Shown here: positions 55,406 to 64,000 of the stretch, piece by piece | Numbering within the stretch: the stretch's first letter is position 1 | How the letters are laid out: every line of letters begins with the position of its first letter | Assembly: GCA_036867785.1 (NCBI GenBank) | Contig: CP145411.1 | Location: 1,736,001 to 1,800,000, forward strand | DNA: 64,000 nt | Source: Plasmodiophora brassicae | Lineage: Eukaryota; Endomyxa: Phytomyxea; Phytomyxea; Plasmodiophorida | Direction of reading: 5' to 3' | Program-made: the position numbers and the translations under genes | Notes under the pieces: generated by a model | The model's database searches: none | Told to the model about the DNA's origin: nothing | The model's input: the letters and a program-made list of their open reading frames with translations, nothing else

Positions 55406-57354
55406 ATGCCCGGCAAGCAACGGTACCGGTTCCTGTTCCTCTGCGATGCGTTCAACTCCATGTGCCAGCGCGCCATGCTGCGCCTGGAGGCCCAGGGCCA
55501 CCAGGTCGTCGTGCACATCGCGCGGTCGCCCGCCGGCATGATCCAGGCGGCCGCGGTGCACGACCCGGACATCATCCTGTGCCCGTTCCTCACCAGGCGC
55601 ATCCCGTCCGACCTGTACCGGGACACGGCCCGCCCCTGCTGGTACGTCGACGGCGACCATCGCAGAGTGTGTCGGCTGACGGAAACGCTCCCCTCCGTTG
55701 TCGCGCAGGATCGTGCACCCGGGCATCGAAGGCGACCGCGGGATGTCCTCCCTGGACTGGGCTCTGCAGGGGCGGAGCCCCGTCTGGGGCGTCACCATCC
55801 TCCAGGCGGACGACGTGATGGACGCTGGACCGTATGCCATTCGCCACGTTCCGTTTGTCGTTCGACGTGACCCGGGTTGTTGTTCCTGGCGTAGGGTCTG
55901 GGCCACGACGACGTTCCCGGTTCGGCCCGGCGCCACCAAGTCGGGCACGTACCGTCGCGAGTGCGTCGACGCCGCCATGGCGTGCCTGGACGCCGCCCTG
56001 GCGTCGTTCGCGGGCGGCGGGCGCCCGCGGCCGGCAGCGCAGGACGGCCCGGGCCGGGCCCGACCGCGCATGACGCAGGCGGATCGCCGCATCGACTGGG
56101 ACGCCATGTCCGCCGACGAGATCGCCCGGCGCGTCGCGGCCGCCGACTCCCAGCCCGGCCTGGAAGCCGTCCTGCCGGGCGCGTCGGCGCCCGTGTCCCT
56201 GTTCAACGCGTGCGTCGCCCGCGACTGGCGCCCGTCGTCGTCGGGCCCCGCGTCCGGGTCGCTGATCGCGCTGCGCGACGACGCCGTCCTGATCGCCTGC
56301 GAGCGCGGCCGGTCCGCCGTCTGGATCGGGACGATGCGGGTCGGGCGCAACGGCATCAAGGTGCCGGCGCGCGACGCCCTGGCGGCGGTGACGCGCGACG
56401 ACGACGACGCGGTGACGCGGCCGTGTCGCCCGGTGCGGGCGTCGCCCGGCCTGTTCGTCGAGTTCGGCAGGGCGCCGGACGGGTTCCAGGAGGTGTACGC
56501 GTGGAGGCACCCGCGCGCCGACGACGTCGTGTTCCTGTGGTTCGACTTCTACAACGGCGCCATGTCGACCCGGCAGTGTCGTCGCCTGTGCCGCGCGCTC
56601 GACAATCTCCTCGACGGGACGTCGTCGCCGCCGCCGCGCGTCCTGGTCCTCATGGGCGGCCCCGGGTTCTTCTCCAACGGCATCAACCTGAACACGATCG
56701 AGGCGTCCGCCGACCCGGTCGCCGAGTCGGCGGACAACATCGTCGCCATCGACGACGTCGTCGAGCGCGTCCTGCACGCGACCGGGACCGTGACGGTGTC
56801 GGCCCTGATGGGCAACGCGGGCGCCGGCGGCGCCATGATGGCCATCGCCGCCGACCATGTCTGGGCGCACGCCAACTCGGTCCTGCTGCCGTCGTACGCC
56901 AACATGGCGCTGTTCGGCAGCGAGTACTGGACGTATTCGCTGCGGCGCCGGGTCGGCCCCGACCTGGCGCGCTCGCTGGCCCTGGCGGGGAGGCCCGTGT
57001 CCGCCCACGAGGCGCACCGCATCGGCCTCGTCGACCGCATCGTCAGCGACGACGCGCACGGGTTCGTCGACGCCGTTGCCGATCACGCCGGCGACCTGGC
57101 CGTCGACGTGGAGGCGTTCCTGCGGCGCAAGGCGGCAGCGGCGCCGGCGGAACAGCGACGCATGCGGTCAGTGAGCGCTGTCTAGGCGTGTGTGATGCTC
57201 CATCGGTGCCCGGCTGACCGGCCGCGCCACCCTACGCAGGCTGTGCCGGCGCCTGGAGCTGATGCACATGTACGACTGCTTCCGCAGCGACGAGTACGCC
57301 GCGCGCCGACGCGACTTCGTGTACAAGTCGGCGGCCATGCCCTGCCGCAAATGA
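55406..57354 (+). CDS. hypX: HypX/HoxX-like formyltransferase-enoyl-CoA hydratase fusion
   Basis: Exons 55406-55641, 55709-55831, 55895-57166 and 57240-57354 (introns 67, 63 and 73 nt) give 581 residues, the bacterial HypX size. The amino part is the formyltransferase-like domain: FLFLCDAFNSMCQRAMLRLE, DPDIILCPFLTRRIP, IVHPGIEGDRGMSSLDWALQ, VTILQADDVMDAGPVWATTT, ATKSGTYRREC. The carboxyl part is an enoyl-CoA hydratase/isomerase domain: VLVLMGGPGFFSNGINLNTI, ALMGNAGAGGAMMAIAADHV, then a helical tail ending RRRDFVYKSAAMPCRK. In bacteria HypX makes the CO ligand of O2-tolerant NiFe hydrogenase from formyl-tetrahydrofolate through formyl-CoA. Eukaryotes have no NiFe hydrogenase, so the role here must differ. 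Three normal short introns argue against contamination. Very GC-rich, like its neighbours. Confidence 0.9.
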
Positions 57355-58236
57355 CCGTGTAGTAAACAGGATCGTTCGTTGGCGACGCTCGGCGTTCAGT
57401 CCAGGCCGCACCGTTCGGTGCCCACAGTCGCTCACGATACCGTGATCCCGGGCCTCAGCTGTAGGATGGTAGCCGCGCCAGGGGCAGGCCAGTCCGGCCG
57501 CACATCGAAGTCTGGCCTGGCCTGGTCAGTTCTGCGCGACACGGCGCGCTTCGCACATTTCGAAGTGCGCGCCCGTCGTACCTGACTGACGAGCCAGGCC
57601 ATGCTCTCGATCGGCACGCCTTGCGTGACGCGGCAGCAGGCTGCGACGAACGGTCGCCATGTAGAAACGCATGCGCAACGTTCGAGAGCGTTCTGGATCG
57701 GTGCCGGCAAGCGCGCCGGCAATGCGGACGGGAGAATGGCAGGTGCCCCGGAGCATATACCGTAAGGCAAGCGCAGGGTGACATGTGCCCGTTCCGGTTC
57801 CTGGTTCTCGCGTTTGCTGTTCTCGTTGCACTGTGGCGCTACGTTTTCAGATGCAGGCCAGCCGACGAATCAGGCAGCAGCGCCCGGGAGCCGGCTGTCG
57901 ATCCAGCACCGGCAGCCCCCGTCGGAGACGTCGCCTCCGCCGACGACCATGACAAGTTGCTGTAAAAGGGGGGCGCTTGTCCAGGACGCGTTGAGTAAAC
58001 CAGAGTACTGATAGTTCGATACCGACGAATGAAACGTGGTCGGGTCGGGCTTCGCTGGCTAAAATTGGAAACACGCGATTAGTCGTCGCATCGATCTGCT
58101 TGACGTGGCCCGATCGCCGGATCGACCGCGACCGGAGCGATGGGCTTCAGTTCTAAGGGCGCCGTCCAGTTACTAGACCACCTCTAACGACGATATCTTA
58201 TACTGCCCCTTCCGAGCCGGAGAGCAGCCTCAGCCC
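57355..58236. other. Gap between HypX and CLN3 with one small open frame
   Basis: About 880 bp. Apart from the 60-residue candidate at 57783-57965, nothing is recognisable. The stretch near 57440-57640 shows GC skew changes but no repeat or RNA structure that I can support. Confidence 0.4.
57783..57965 (+). CDS. Possible small single-pass membrane protein
   Basis: 60 residues beginning MCPFRFLVLAFAVLVALWRY, a plausible signal anchor, then a proline/alanine-rich acidic tail ending DDHDKLL. No homologue recognised and no splice evidence; it could be chance. Confidence 0.3.
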   Translation: MCPFRFLVLAFAVLVALWRYVFRCRPADESGSSAREPAVDPAPAAPVGDVASADDHDKLL

Positions 58237-59512
58237 ATGGGCAGGCGGTTGCCGATATCGTGCACGCCGTCGGAAATGACATCGCTTGTGGCGTTCCCCG
58301 CGTTCTTCGCCCTCGGCCTGTCCAACAATATCGGGTACGTCGTCGTCAGCGCGCTGGCGGACCCCATGATGAAGGAATTCGGAAAGCTCGACCTGATCGG
58401 GCTCGTCACGCTCGCCATGGGCATCGGGACCGTCCTCGTCTCAGGTACGTCGAGGCGCGCGCGCCCCCATGCCCCCCGGCGACATCCCTGACCGCATGTC
58501 GCGTAGCGTCGAACTTGTTCATGACGAGCCTGAGCATGAGCAGCCGCGTGGTGACCGCGCTGGCGTGCAGCGTGCTCGGCGCGCTGCTGCTGACGCTGAC
58601 GATCCAGGCCGTGCTGTCCGCATCGATCGTCGCCATCATTCTCATATCGTGCGCGTCGTCGTTCGGCGAGATCGCCATCCTGTCGTCGATGTCGCGGTTC
58701 CCCGACGGCAGCCTGGGCATGTGGACGGCGGGCACCGGCGCCGCCGGCATCCTCGGCACCGCCTTCGCGCTCCTCACGAAGAGCGCTGGCGCTGATCTCA
58801 GGTCGGTGATCGTCGGGCCGTCGTGCCCGACCCGTGCCTAACCGTGGCTGTCAGGACGCGCGTGTCGATCGGCCTGTTCCCAGCGGCGGCGCTCTTCGCG
58901 CTGTGCTACCCGCTGGCGAAGCGAAGCGCGGACCAGGACCCGGACGCGGCCCTGGCACACAAGATGCCGGCGCGCCTGACGACGACGCGCGTTGCGGGCG
59001 CCCTGCGTTCGGCCTGGGTCCACATCGGCAACGTCGCCTGGATGTATTTCGTGGTGGCCGCCATGCACGGCCTGCTGGCGTCCCGCTGCCAGGCCCTGGC
59101 GACATCCAGCGCGGGCAAGCAGCCGTCCTGGGCCGTCCAGCATTCGCTGGAGATCCTCATCCTCTGCATGCAGTCGGGCATCTTCGTCGCGCGGTCGTCG
59201 TTGTCGTTCGTGACGATTCGCCGGTTCTCGCTGATCCTGGTGCCGCTGACGGCCACCTTCGCCCTGTTCGTCGCGCACGTTCGCGCCCCGTTCATGCCGC
59301 TCGAGGCGCAGTTCGCCCTGATGGGCCTGACGGGCCTCCTGTCCGGGGCGACGTACGCCAACGCGCTGTACGATATGACAAAGAGGTACGACAACCCGAT
59401 TCCGATTCGGGATCAGCCGCTCTGCGTCACCCTGGCCGGGACGGGCGGCGCCCTGGCCGCCGTCCTGTCGTCCGTTCTCCAGGTCGTGGCTGGGTCCCAG
59501 GGCTGGCTCTGA
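58237..59512 (+). CDS. CLN3: CLN3 (battenin) lysosomal membrane protein
   Basis: Exons 58237-58444, 58507-58801 and 58855-59512 (introns 62 and 53 nt) give 386 residues (human 438). It has the MFS-like series of membrane helices and the family's signatures: FFALGLSNNIGYVV in the first helix, CASSFGEIAILSSMSRFPDG, the loop MWTAGTGAAGILGTAF, GIFVARSSLSFVTIR, and LLSGATYANALYDM. CLN3 sits in late endosomal/lysosomal membranes; loss blocks glycerophosphodiester efflux and causes Batten disease in humans. The N-glycosylated luminal loop of the human protein is absent. Convergent with TMEM135, 79 bp between stops. Confidence 0.92.
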
Positions 59513-59591
59513 CCGTCGAATACACGTCTCCTGCGCGCTCGCCCCACCGACTGCGACAGCGAGCGGGTGTATTCCTTCGGGGCAGAGGCGA

Positions 59592-61538
59592 TTACGAGTT
59601 TCGACGGGCGGGGGACTGCAGGCCTGGCGAGGCCTGCAGGGACGCGGACCCCGACCCGATCAGCCACTTCATCAGGGACATGTACCCTCGTCGCAGCGCC
59701 GTCGGTTCGAACACGTACCTGGGCGGTCGCTCAGTTTCGACAGATGACGTGCGACGTGTACTGCTTACGTGTAGCAAAGCAGGGCGGACGACAGGGAGAA
59801 TCCGAGGACGTCCAGCCCGGGAACCGTCAGGCGAAGCCCTCGTTGGCGCGCGCTCCAGCACGCGTTCTGCCAAGGCACATACTATGAGCAATTGCTGTTA
59901 GCGCTGGGCGGGCGTCTGACCTTTGCAGCCGACTGCAAGGCATGCGACAGCGTGTACAGGGCCAGCTCGATCCGACGCGACGGCTTCTCGATGAACAGGG
60001 CGCAACCGGCAAACAGGCCCGTCACCAGGCCGGTCAGCTTGGGCGTTTGCATCCGAATGGCACTACTCGGGCACGCCCCATCAGACGGCGACGGGACAAT
60101 CGGGAACGGTGTAGCGGATCACCGCAACAGGCAGGCGCCCGTCCAGCCTAGCGCCATGTACGCGCCGACGAACATTGACGATCGGACGATACTGAGCAGC
60201 GTCTGGAGCGCCTGTTGGAGCGGGGCGGCCAGCAGTTGTCGCGTGCGGAAGAAGATCAGCGGCAGGCAGTACACGGGGACGTACAGCGGTATCGACCTGC
60301 AGGACCCTTCGACAAACTCCACTCTGCGGCAAACCGCCGTCAGCGTGCATCGCCCGTTGATGCCCCCACGTCCGGCTACGTACATGTTCGCCCAGGTGCA
60401 CGACTTGTACCTCGGGTGCAACAAGTCGCACGACGTGTGCTGCGAGTCGACGAACTCGTCGTATCCGAGGGCGAACCGGTCGGCGTTAACGGCGCGACGG
60501 ACGTCGTCGGGCAGCGGGATGCGGCCCTCCAGCACACCCCTGTAGGCGTCCCAGACGGGACGGTTCCGGGCGCTGCACGTGTCCAGGAACCGGGCAAACA
60601 CCGGATCCAGCGATGCCCGGTTGAACATCCACGCCCAGGTGATCTGCCCGGACGACAGCGACATGAGCAGGACGTCCGCGTGTGGGATCTCGGGAATGAT
60701 CCCGCGGCGAACGAGAAGATGGCAGGCCACCTCCAGGCTTCGAATCCCAAAGAACACGGATAGCGGGACACGCGATGACGCCGGCGCCAGCAGCAACGAC
60801 AGGCCAGCGGCGGCGCCGGCGAGCACAATCCTACCAGAGCGCGTCAGGGTCATGCATGCTGTCGCCCAGAGGTAACGCTCGGACGTACGCTAGTCGCGAC
60901 CTGCACACGTCCCCATCCGCCTCGTCAGCGGCACACAGGGCGTCTCGTTCGCTCAGTAACATGCCGACCTCGAACACGCTCAGGAACGTCCCGACGAAGG
61001 ACCCAAACTCGAAAGCCTCCTTCAGGCACAGCGCGTCACTGTTTAGAATACGCGCCCCGTCAGAGCACGTCTGCAACGGACCCGCTGCAGTGTATGGATA
61101 GTACAATGGGCGCTTGATCTGCCGGCCGTCCCTACGGCCGCGCCGCAACACGAGTTTCGATACAGTGAACATGCTTTGCACTGTGCCAGTACCGGGGATG
61201 GATTAGCGCGGGGGGCGAGCGACGCGACACAATCAAGCGACGCACATAGAGTTCCAACAGCGAATCCTTTCCCAAAGCGACGAAACGCCCGTCGTAGAAT
61301 GACGAGCAGGACGTCGGACCCCTTGAGCGGGGGTCGGTCCTCGGCGTGGTCTCCGGGGCCGTCCGGGAACCTACACCGAGACGTGCGTGGTCAGCGGCGC
61401 GCGCCCCCGTGTTGCGACCGGCACCGACGGCGACACGACATCGGTCGGGTAGTGATCCAGCCGCCTGGTGTCCTGGCGCAGGGCGGCCAGGTTGAGGTCG
61501 GCGCCCAGCGACTCCCACCGCGTCAGGTTGACCTCCAT
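59592..61538 (-). CDS. TMEM135: TMEM135-like membrane protein (Tim17/PMP24 superfamily)
   Basis: Start ATG 61538 (MEVNLTRWESLGADLNLAAL), then several short introns down to the stop at 59592; given as a span. Both halves of the family's duplicated architecture can be read: SDVLLVILRRAFRRFGKGFA, FEFGSFVGTFLSVFEVGMLL, AGAAAGLSLLLAP, ACHLLVRRGIIPEIPHADVL, then the cysteine-rich restart SCDLLHPRYKSC, IPLYVPVYCLPLIFF, KLTGLVTGLFAGCALFIEKP, and a final VLGFSLSSALLCYTYVFEP. TMEM135 is linked to peroxisomes, mitochondrial dynamics and cholesterol release. Individual exon borders were checked only in part. Confidence 0.82.
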
Positions 61539-61767
61539 GACACCCGCCCAACTCCGCAATGACACGCCCCCCTTGTAGCACCACTGGCCACCCGCATGAC
61601 CCTGTGCTGTCCCTCCCAAAAAAAAGACGACACGCCGGGCCCCTCAACGTGTCCAAAAAAACAAACGTTCACGTCATGCGGCGGTATCGATTTTGTCAGG
61701 TCCGTGCTGCACCTCCACCACGGCCGGGTCTGTCTGAAAGAGTGCGGTCGGCGGTCTGTTCCGGAGG
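61539..61767. promoter_or_regulatory. Divergent promoter region, TMEM135 / TBC1D20
   Basis: 229 bp between start codons, containing two A-rich runs (about 61617-61628 and 61659-61668) unusual for this window. No RNA gene could be recognised there. Confidence 0.35.
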
Positions 61768-63209
61768 ATGGCGACGCAGCGTCGGCGGTCGGCCGGCGGC
61801 AACGTCGGGCGTCGCCGCCAGTGGGCGACGCTGTACGACGGAGCGTCGGTGCGGGGATCGGTGCTGATGGTATGTCGTTGTCGCGCAGGCTCGGCGTCAC
61901 GGGCGCGGATGCGGACGACGCCGACGACCAGTTCGACTTGGTGCCGTCGCATACGCATGTCGACACCGTCGACAAGGATGTGGCCCGGTCGCTCTGCAAC
62001 TATGACGTCTGCCAGGGGTGGCCCCTGGAACGCCTGTCCGGTCCGCCACGACGCGATTGCAATCCTGTCTCATGTTCCAACGCAGGGAACGGGAGCGCGC
62101 CAAACTGTCGCGGATCATAAACCGTATCATGTCGCGTCATGCCGGCCACCTGCATTACATCCAGGGGTACCACGACATCTGCTCCGTTGTCCTAATCGCC
62201 TGCGACTACGACGAGCGCCTCGCCCTGGCTATCTGCGATCGCCTGTCCCGGGTCCACCTACGGTCCCCCATCGCTCCCTCGCACCGTTCCTGCTATTGAT
62301 GAGAGGTGTGTAGGGAGTTTCTGCGCCCATCGCTGGATGTGGTGGTGGAGGTGCTGAACCTGTTGTTCCCGCTGCTGGAGTGCCTGGACCCGGCGGTGGC
62401 CCGGTTCCTGCACCGTGCGAACATCCAGTCCTTCTTCGCGCTGAGCTGGGTCCTGACCTGGTTCAGCCACACGATTTACAAGTTCGACGTGGTCGTCCGC
62501 ATCTTTGACTTCCTGATTGTATCCCACCCGACCATGCCGCTCTACATTGCTGCCGCCGTGGGTCGTCATTCCGTCGCACGTGATTCGCTTGCTGACTGCC
62601 GTTCGTAGTTTGTCCATCAGCATCGCGGTAACCTGCTGCGATTGGAATGTGACATGCCGGCCATCCACCATTACTTCCAGCAGCAGAACGAGGTATCGAA
62701 CTGCTGTGTGTCAACGTTTCCGACTGGCAGCTTGACAGGTCTGCCTAATAGGTCGACCTGGACAGCGTGCTGCCGCTAGCTCGTATCCTATACCGACGGT
62801 TTCCCGTATGAGTGGCGCTGTTGCCACCGATTGTCGACGCTGTCTGACGGTGTTCGTCTTCAGCCTCGCGACCTGTTCAGACAATATCGACCTCGAATTC
62901 CGCTCGAGTCAGTGTCCTTGCTACGACCTCTGGGGAACGCTCTGACTCATCGTTGCTCAGCTCGTTGCTCCCAAGGTCGGACATCGGGAAGCTGTACAGT
63001 GAGGGGTGGCCACCGTCGACGAAGCCAATGTCCGGGTTCCATACGTTCCCAAGGTCCACAACGACGCCGGAGCCGCCCCTGATTAGTTCTCGTGTTTCTC
63101 ATCGCCCTTCTTTGGTAGTGTCTACAGCGTCAATGCGGTCCCGATGCTGCTGATTGCCGTCTGGGCCATCATTCTGTGGCAGTTGTTACACTACCTGACA
63201 GGGTCGTAA
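61768..63209 (+). CDS. TBC1D20: TBC1D20-like Rab1 GTPase-activating protein with C-terminal anchor
   Basis: First exons 61768-61844, 61889-62017, 62086-62251, 62306-62557 and from 62609 are in phase. Later exons are short and less certain, ending at the TAA at 63209. Signatures: VDKDVARSLCNYDVCQG, LHYIQGYHDICSVVLIA (with the YQGYHD-like glutamine finger), NIQSFFALSWVLTWFSHTIY, VVRIFDFLIVSHPTMPLYIA and LECDMPAIHH, each aligning with human TBC1D20. The carboxyl end MLLIAVWAIILWQLLHYL is a membrane anchor as in the human ER-bound protein. It inactivates Rab1/Rab18 at the ER. Confidence 0.85.
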
Positions 63210-63278
63210 TGTTGCGGATACCTTCGCCAGACGCCCGCAGACAGCGGCGCGGACTGCTATGATGTTTACGTACTTGCT

Positions 63279-63998
63279 TCACAACAAGACAACGATGAAG
63301 AACGATAGGGCCACGGGGACGGCAGTAGCAGAGACCAGGGCGGGTGCACCTGACGATGGCACCAACTTCGAGGCACTGAGAATCGATGCAATGTTCACGT
63401 GCGGGTAACGCTGCTTGACGTGGACAACGCCTGCAGCAGCCCCGGCCGACAGCAAGGTGCCGGTAACGATCTTCTTCGCGCCGTGCTTCCACGCGCCGGA
63501 TAACCTCTGCGTCACCGTTGGGGGTATCAGCGCTCGTTCCGCGTTCCCCAGTGCCCATCTCGTCGCCATCCAAAAGGCGGCGAGCGCCAGCACGCCACCA
63601 GCAGCCGTGTCCAGCGCGCTCGGAGATGCCGATTGCAACGTCTTCCAGGTCGTTTTCGGCCTCTGTGTCCACATGGCCCTGTTCTCGGTGACAAGTCCGA
63701 CGATGACCGAGAACGGATGTTGCTCCCTGTCAGGGCTTCCCGCCTGACGTCTCCTTTCCAGCGCCTGCACCGAGTAAGACCGTGGCCGGTTCGAGGCAAC
63801 GGTGCCGTTTACCCTGTCCACGATGAGTTGAGGCAAAGAAGCGTCGCTGCTGTTGTTGCTACTGATGTCGCCGTCGTCGCCGTTGCTCTTGTCTCTGGCG
63901 AAGGATCGAACAATGCCAGCAACGTCGGTCTGCACCACACCTCGCGGTTTAGTTTCAAATGGCCCGATGCGAAATGGAACACGGACCAGGTTGAGCAT
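63279..63998 (-). CDS. Putative membrane protein of unknown function
   Basis: 239 residues from ATG 63998, close to the window edge; more sequence could lie upstream. The first 100 residues are soluble and serine/asparagine-rich. Three hydrophobic segments follow (GGVLALAAFWMATRWAL; VTGTLLSAGAAAGVVHV; AVPVALSFFIVVLL at the extreme carboxyl end). No conserved motif recognised. A hidden in-frame intron cannot be ruled out. Confidence 0.5.
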   Translation of the reverse strand: MLNLVRVPFRIGPFETKPRGVVQTDVAGIVRSFARDKSNGDDGDISSNNSSDASLPQLIVDRVNGTVASNRPRSYSVQALERRRQAGSPDREQHPFSVIVGLVTENRAMWTQRPKTTWKTLQSASPSALDTAAGGVLALAAFWMATRWALGNAERALIPPTVTQRLSGAWKHGAKKIVTGTLLSAGAAAGVVHVKQRYPHVNIASILSASKLVPSSGAPALVSATAVPVALSFFIVVLL

Positions 63999-64000
63999 CC

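Noticed and set aside
54746-56359. A 537-residue minus-strand open frame spanning two + strand genes
   Set aside because: Overlaps the TPR exon and the formyltransferase domain, both with recognisable sequence; the antisense product resembles nothing.
55590-57086. A 498-residue minus-strand open frame opposite HypX
   Set aside because: Composition typical of an antisense shadow (many Arg, Ala, Gly, His), no motif; the + strand is a full-length known family.
61612-61680. A-rich runs near 61620 and 61660 as a possible poly(A)-tailed retroposed copy or snRNA end
   Set aside because: No adjacent sequence resembles an mRNA, SINE or snRNA, and no target duplication is visible.

Overview
The window reads as nuclear DNA of a compact, GC-rich protist genome. 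It carries a divergent histone H3/H4 pair, a U6 spliceosomal RNA gene, almost only eukaryote-type genes, and about a hundred GT-AG introns that are nearly all 38-79 nt long. PIBF1/CEP90 implies centrioles or basal bodies. Secreted pepsin-like protease, GT61 glycosyltransferase, CLN3, TMEM135 and TSC1 homologues together fit a flagellated, heterotrophic protist. My best guess is a rhizarian such as a plasmodiophorid (Plasmodiophora-like), from GC content, intron size and gene packing. That assignment is inference, not something the sequence proves.

Layout. 1-7.9 kb: tandem-domain kinase with a signal peptide (cut by the left edge), an unknown secreted protein, ZC3H15, a decayed duplicate of an MRM1 gene beside the intact MRM1, U6 RNA, and a NUDT6-like Nudix hydrolase. 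8-14 kb: VAC14, a GT61 glycosyltransferase with TPRs, and SKI8/WDR61. 14.2-15.9 kb: a rearranged pogo-like DNA transposon. 16.4-24 kb: OHCU decarboxylase, PGAM5, an unknown gene, a hamartin (TSC1) homologue and an aspartic protease. 24.3-33 kb: small ubiquitin-like protein, TBC1D19, a TDG/MUG-like DNA glycosylase, a BIRC6-type E2, CHMP7 and a pseudokinase. 33.4-42.6 kb: xylulokinase, a tail-anchored degenerate Ras-like protein, a coiled-coil protein, H3/H4 and PIBF1. 42.6-52 kb: DNA polymerase alpha catalytic subunit and an AFG2-like double AAA ATPase. 51.9-64 kb: a protein with seven unrecognised CCHC/QPPDG repeats plus TPRs, a HypX-like protein, CLN3, TMEM135, TBC1D20 and a small membrane protein.

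Genes are packed head-to-head and tail-to-tail, with gaps often of 30-200 bp. Most gene models were built by hand from both strands. Where exons are listed, splice phases were checked and the summed coding length is divisible by three. Several endolysosome and membrane-traffic regulators lie here (VAC14, TSC1, CLN3, TBC1D19, TBC1D20, CHMP7, TMEM135), but nothing shows that they are co-regulated.

The two most notable items are the seven-fold CCHC/QPPDG repeat protein (51879-54988), whose repeat I do not recognise, and the neighbouring HypX homologue (55406-57354), a hydrogenase-maturation family not expected in a eukaryote.
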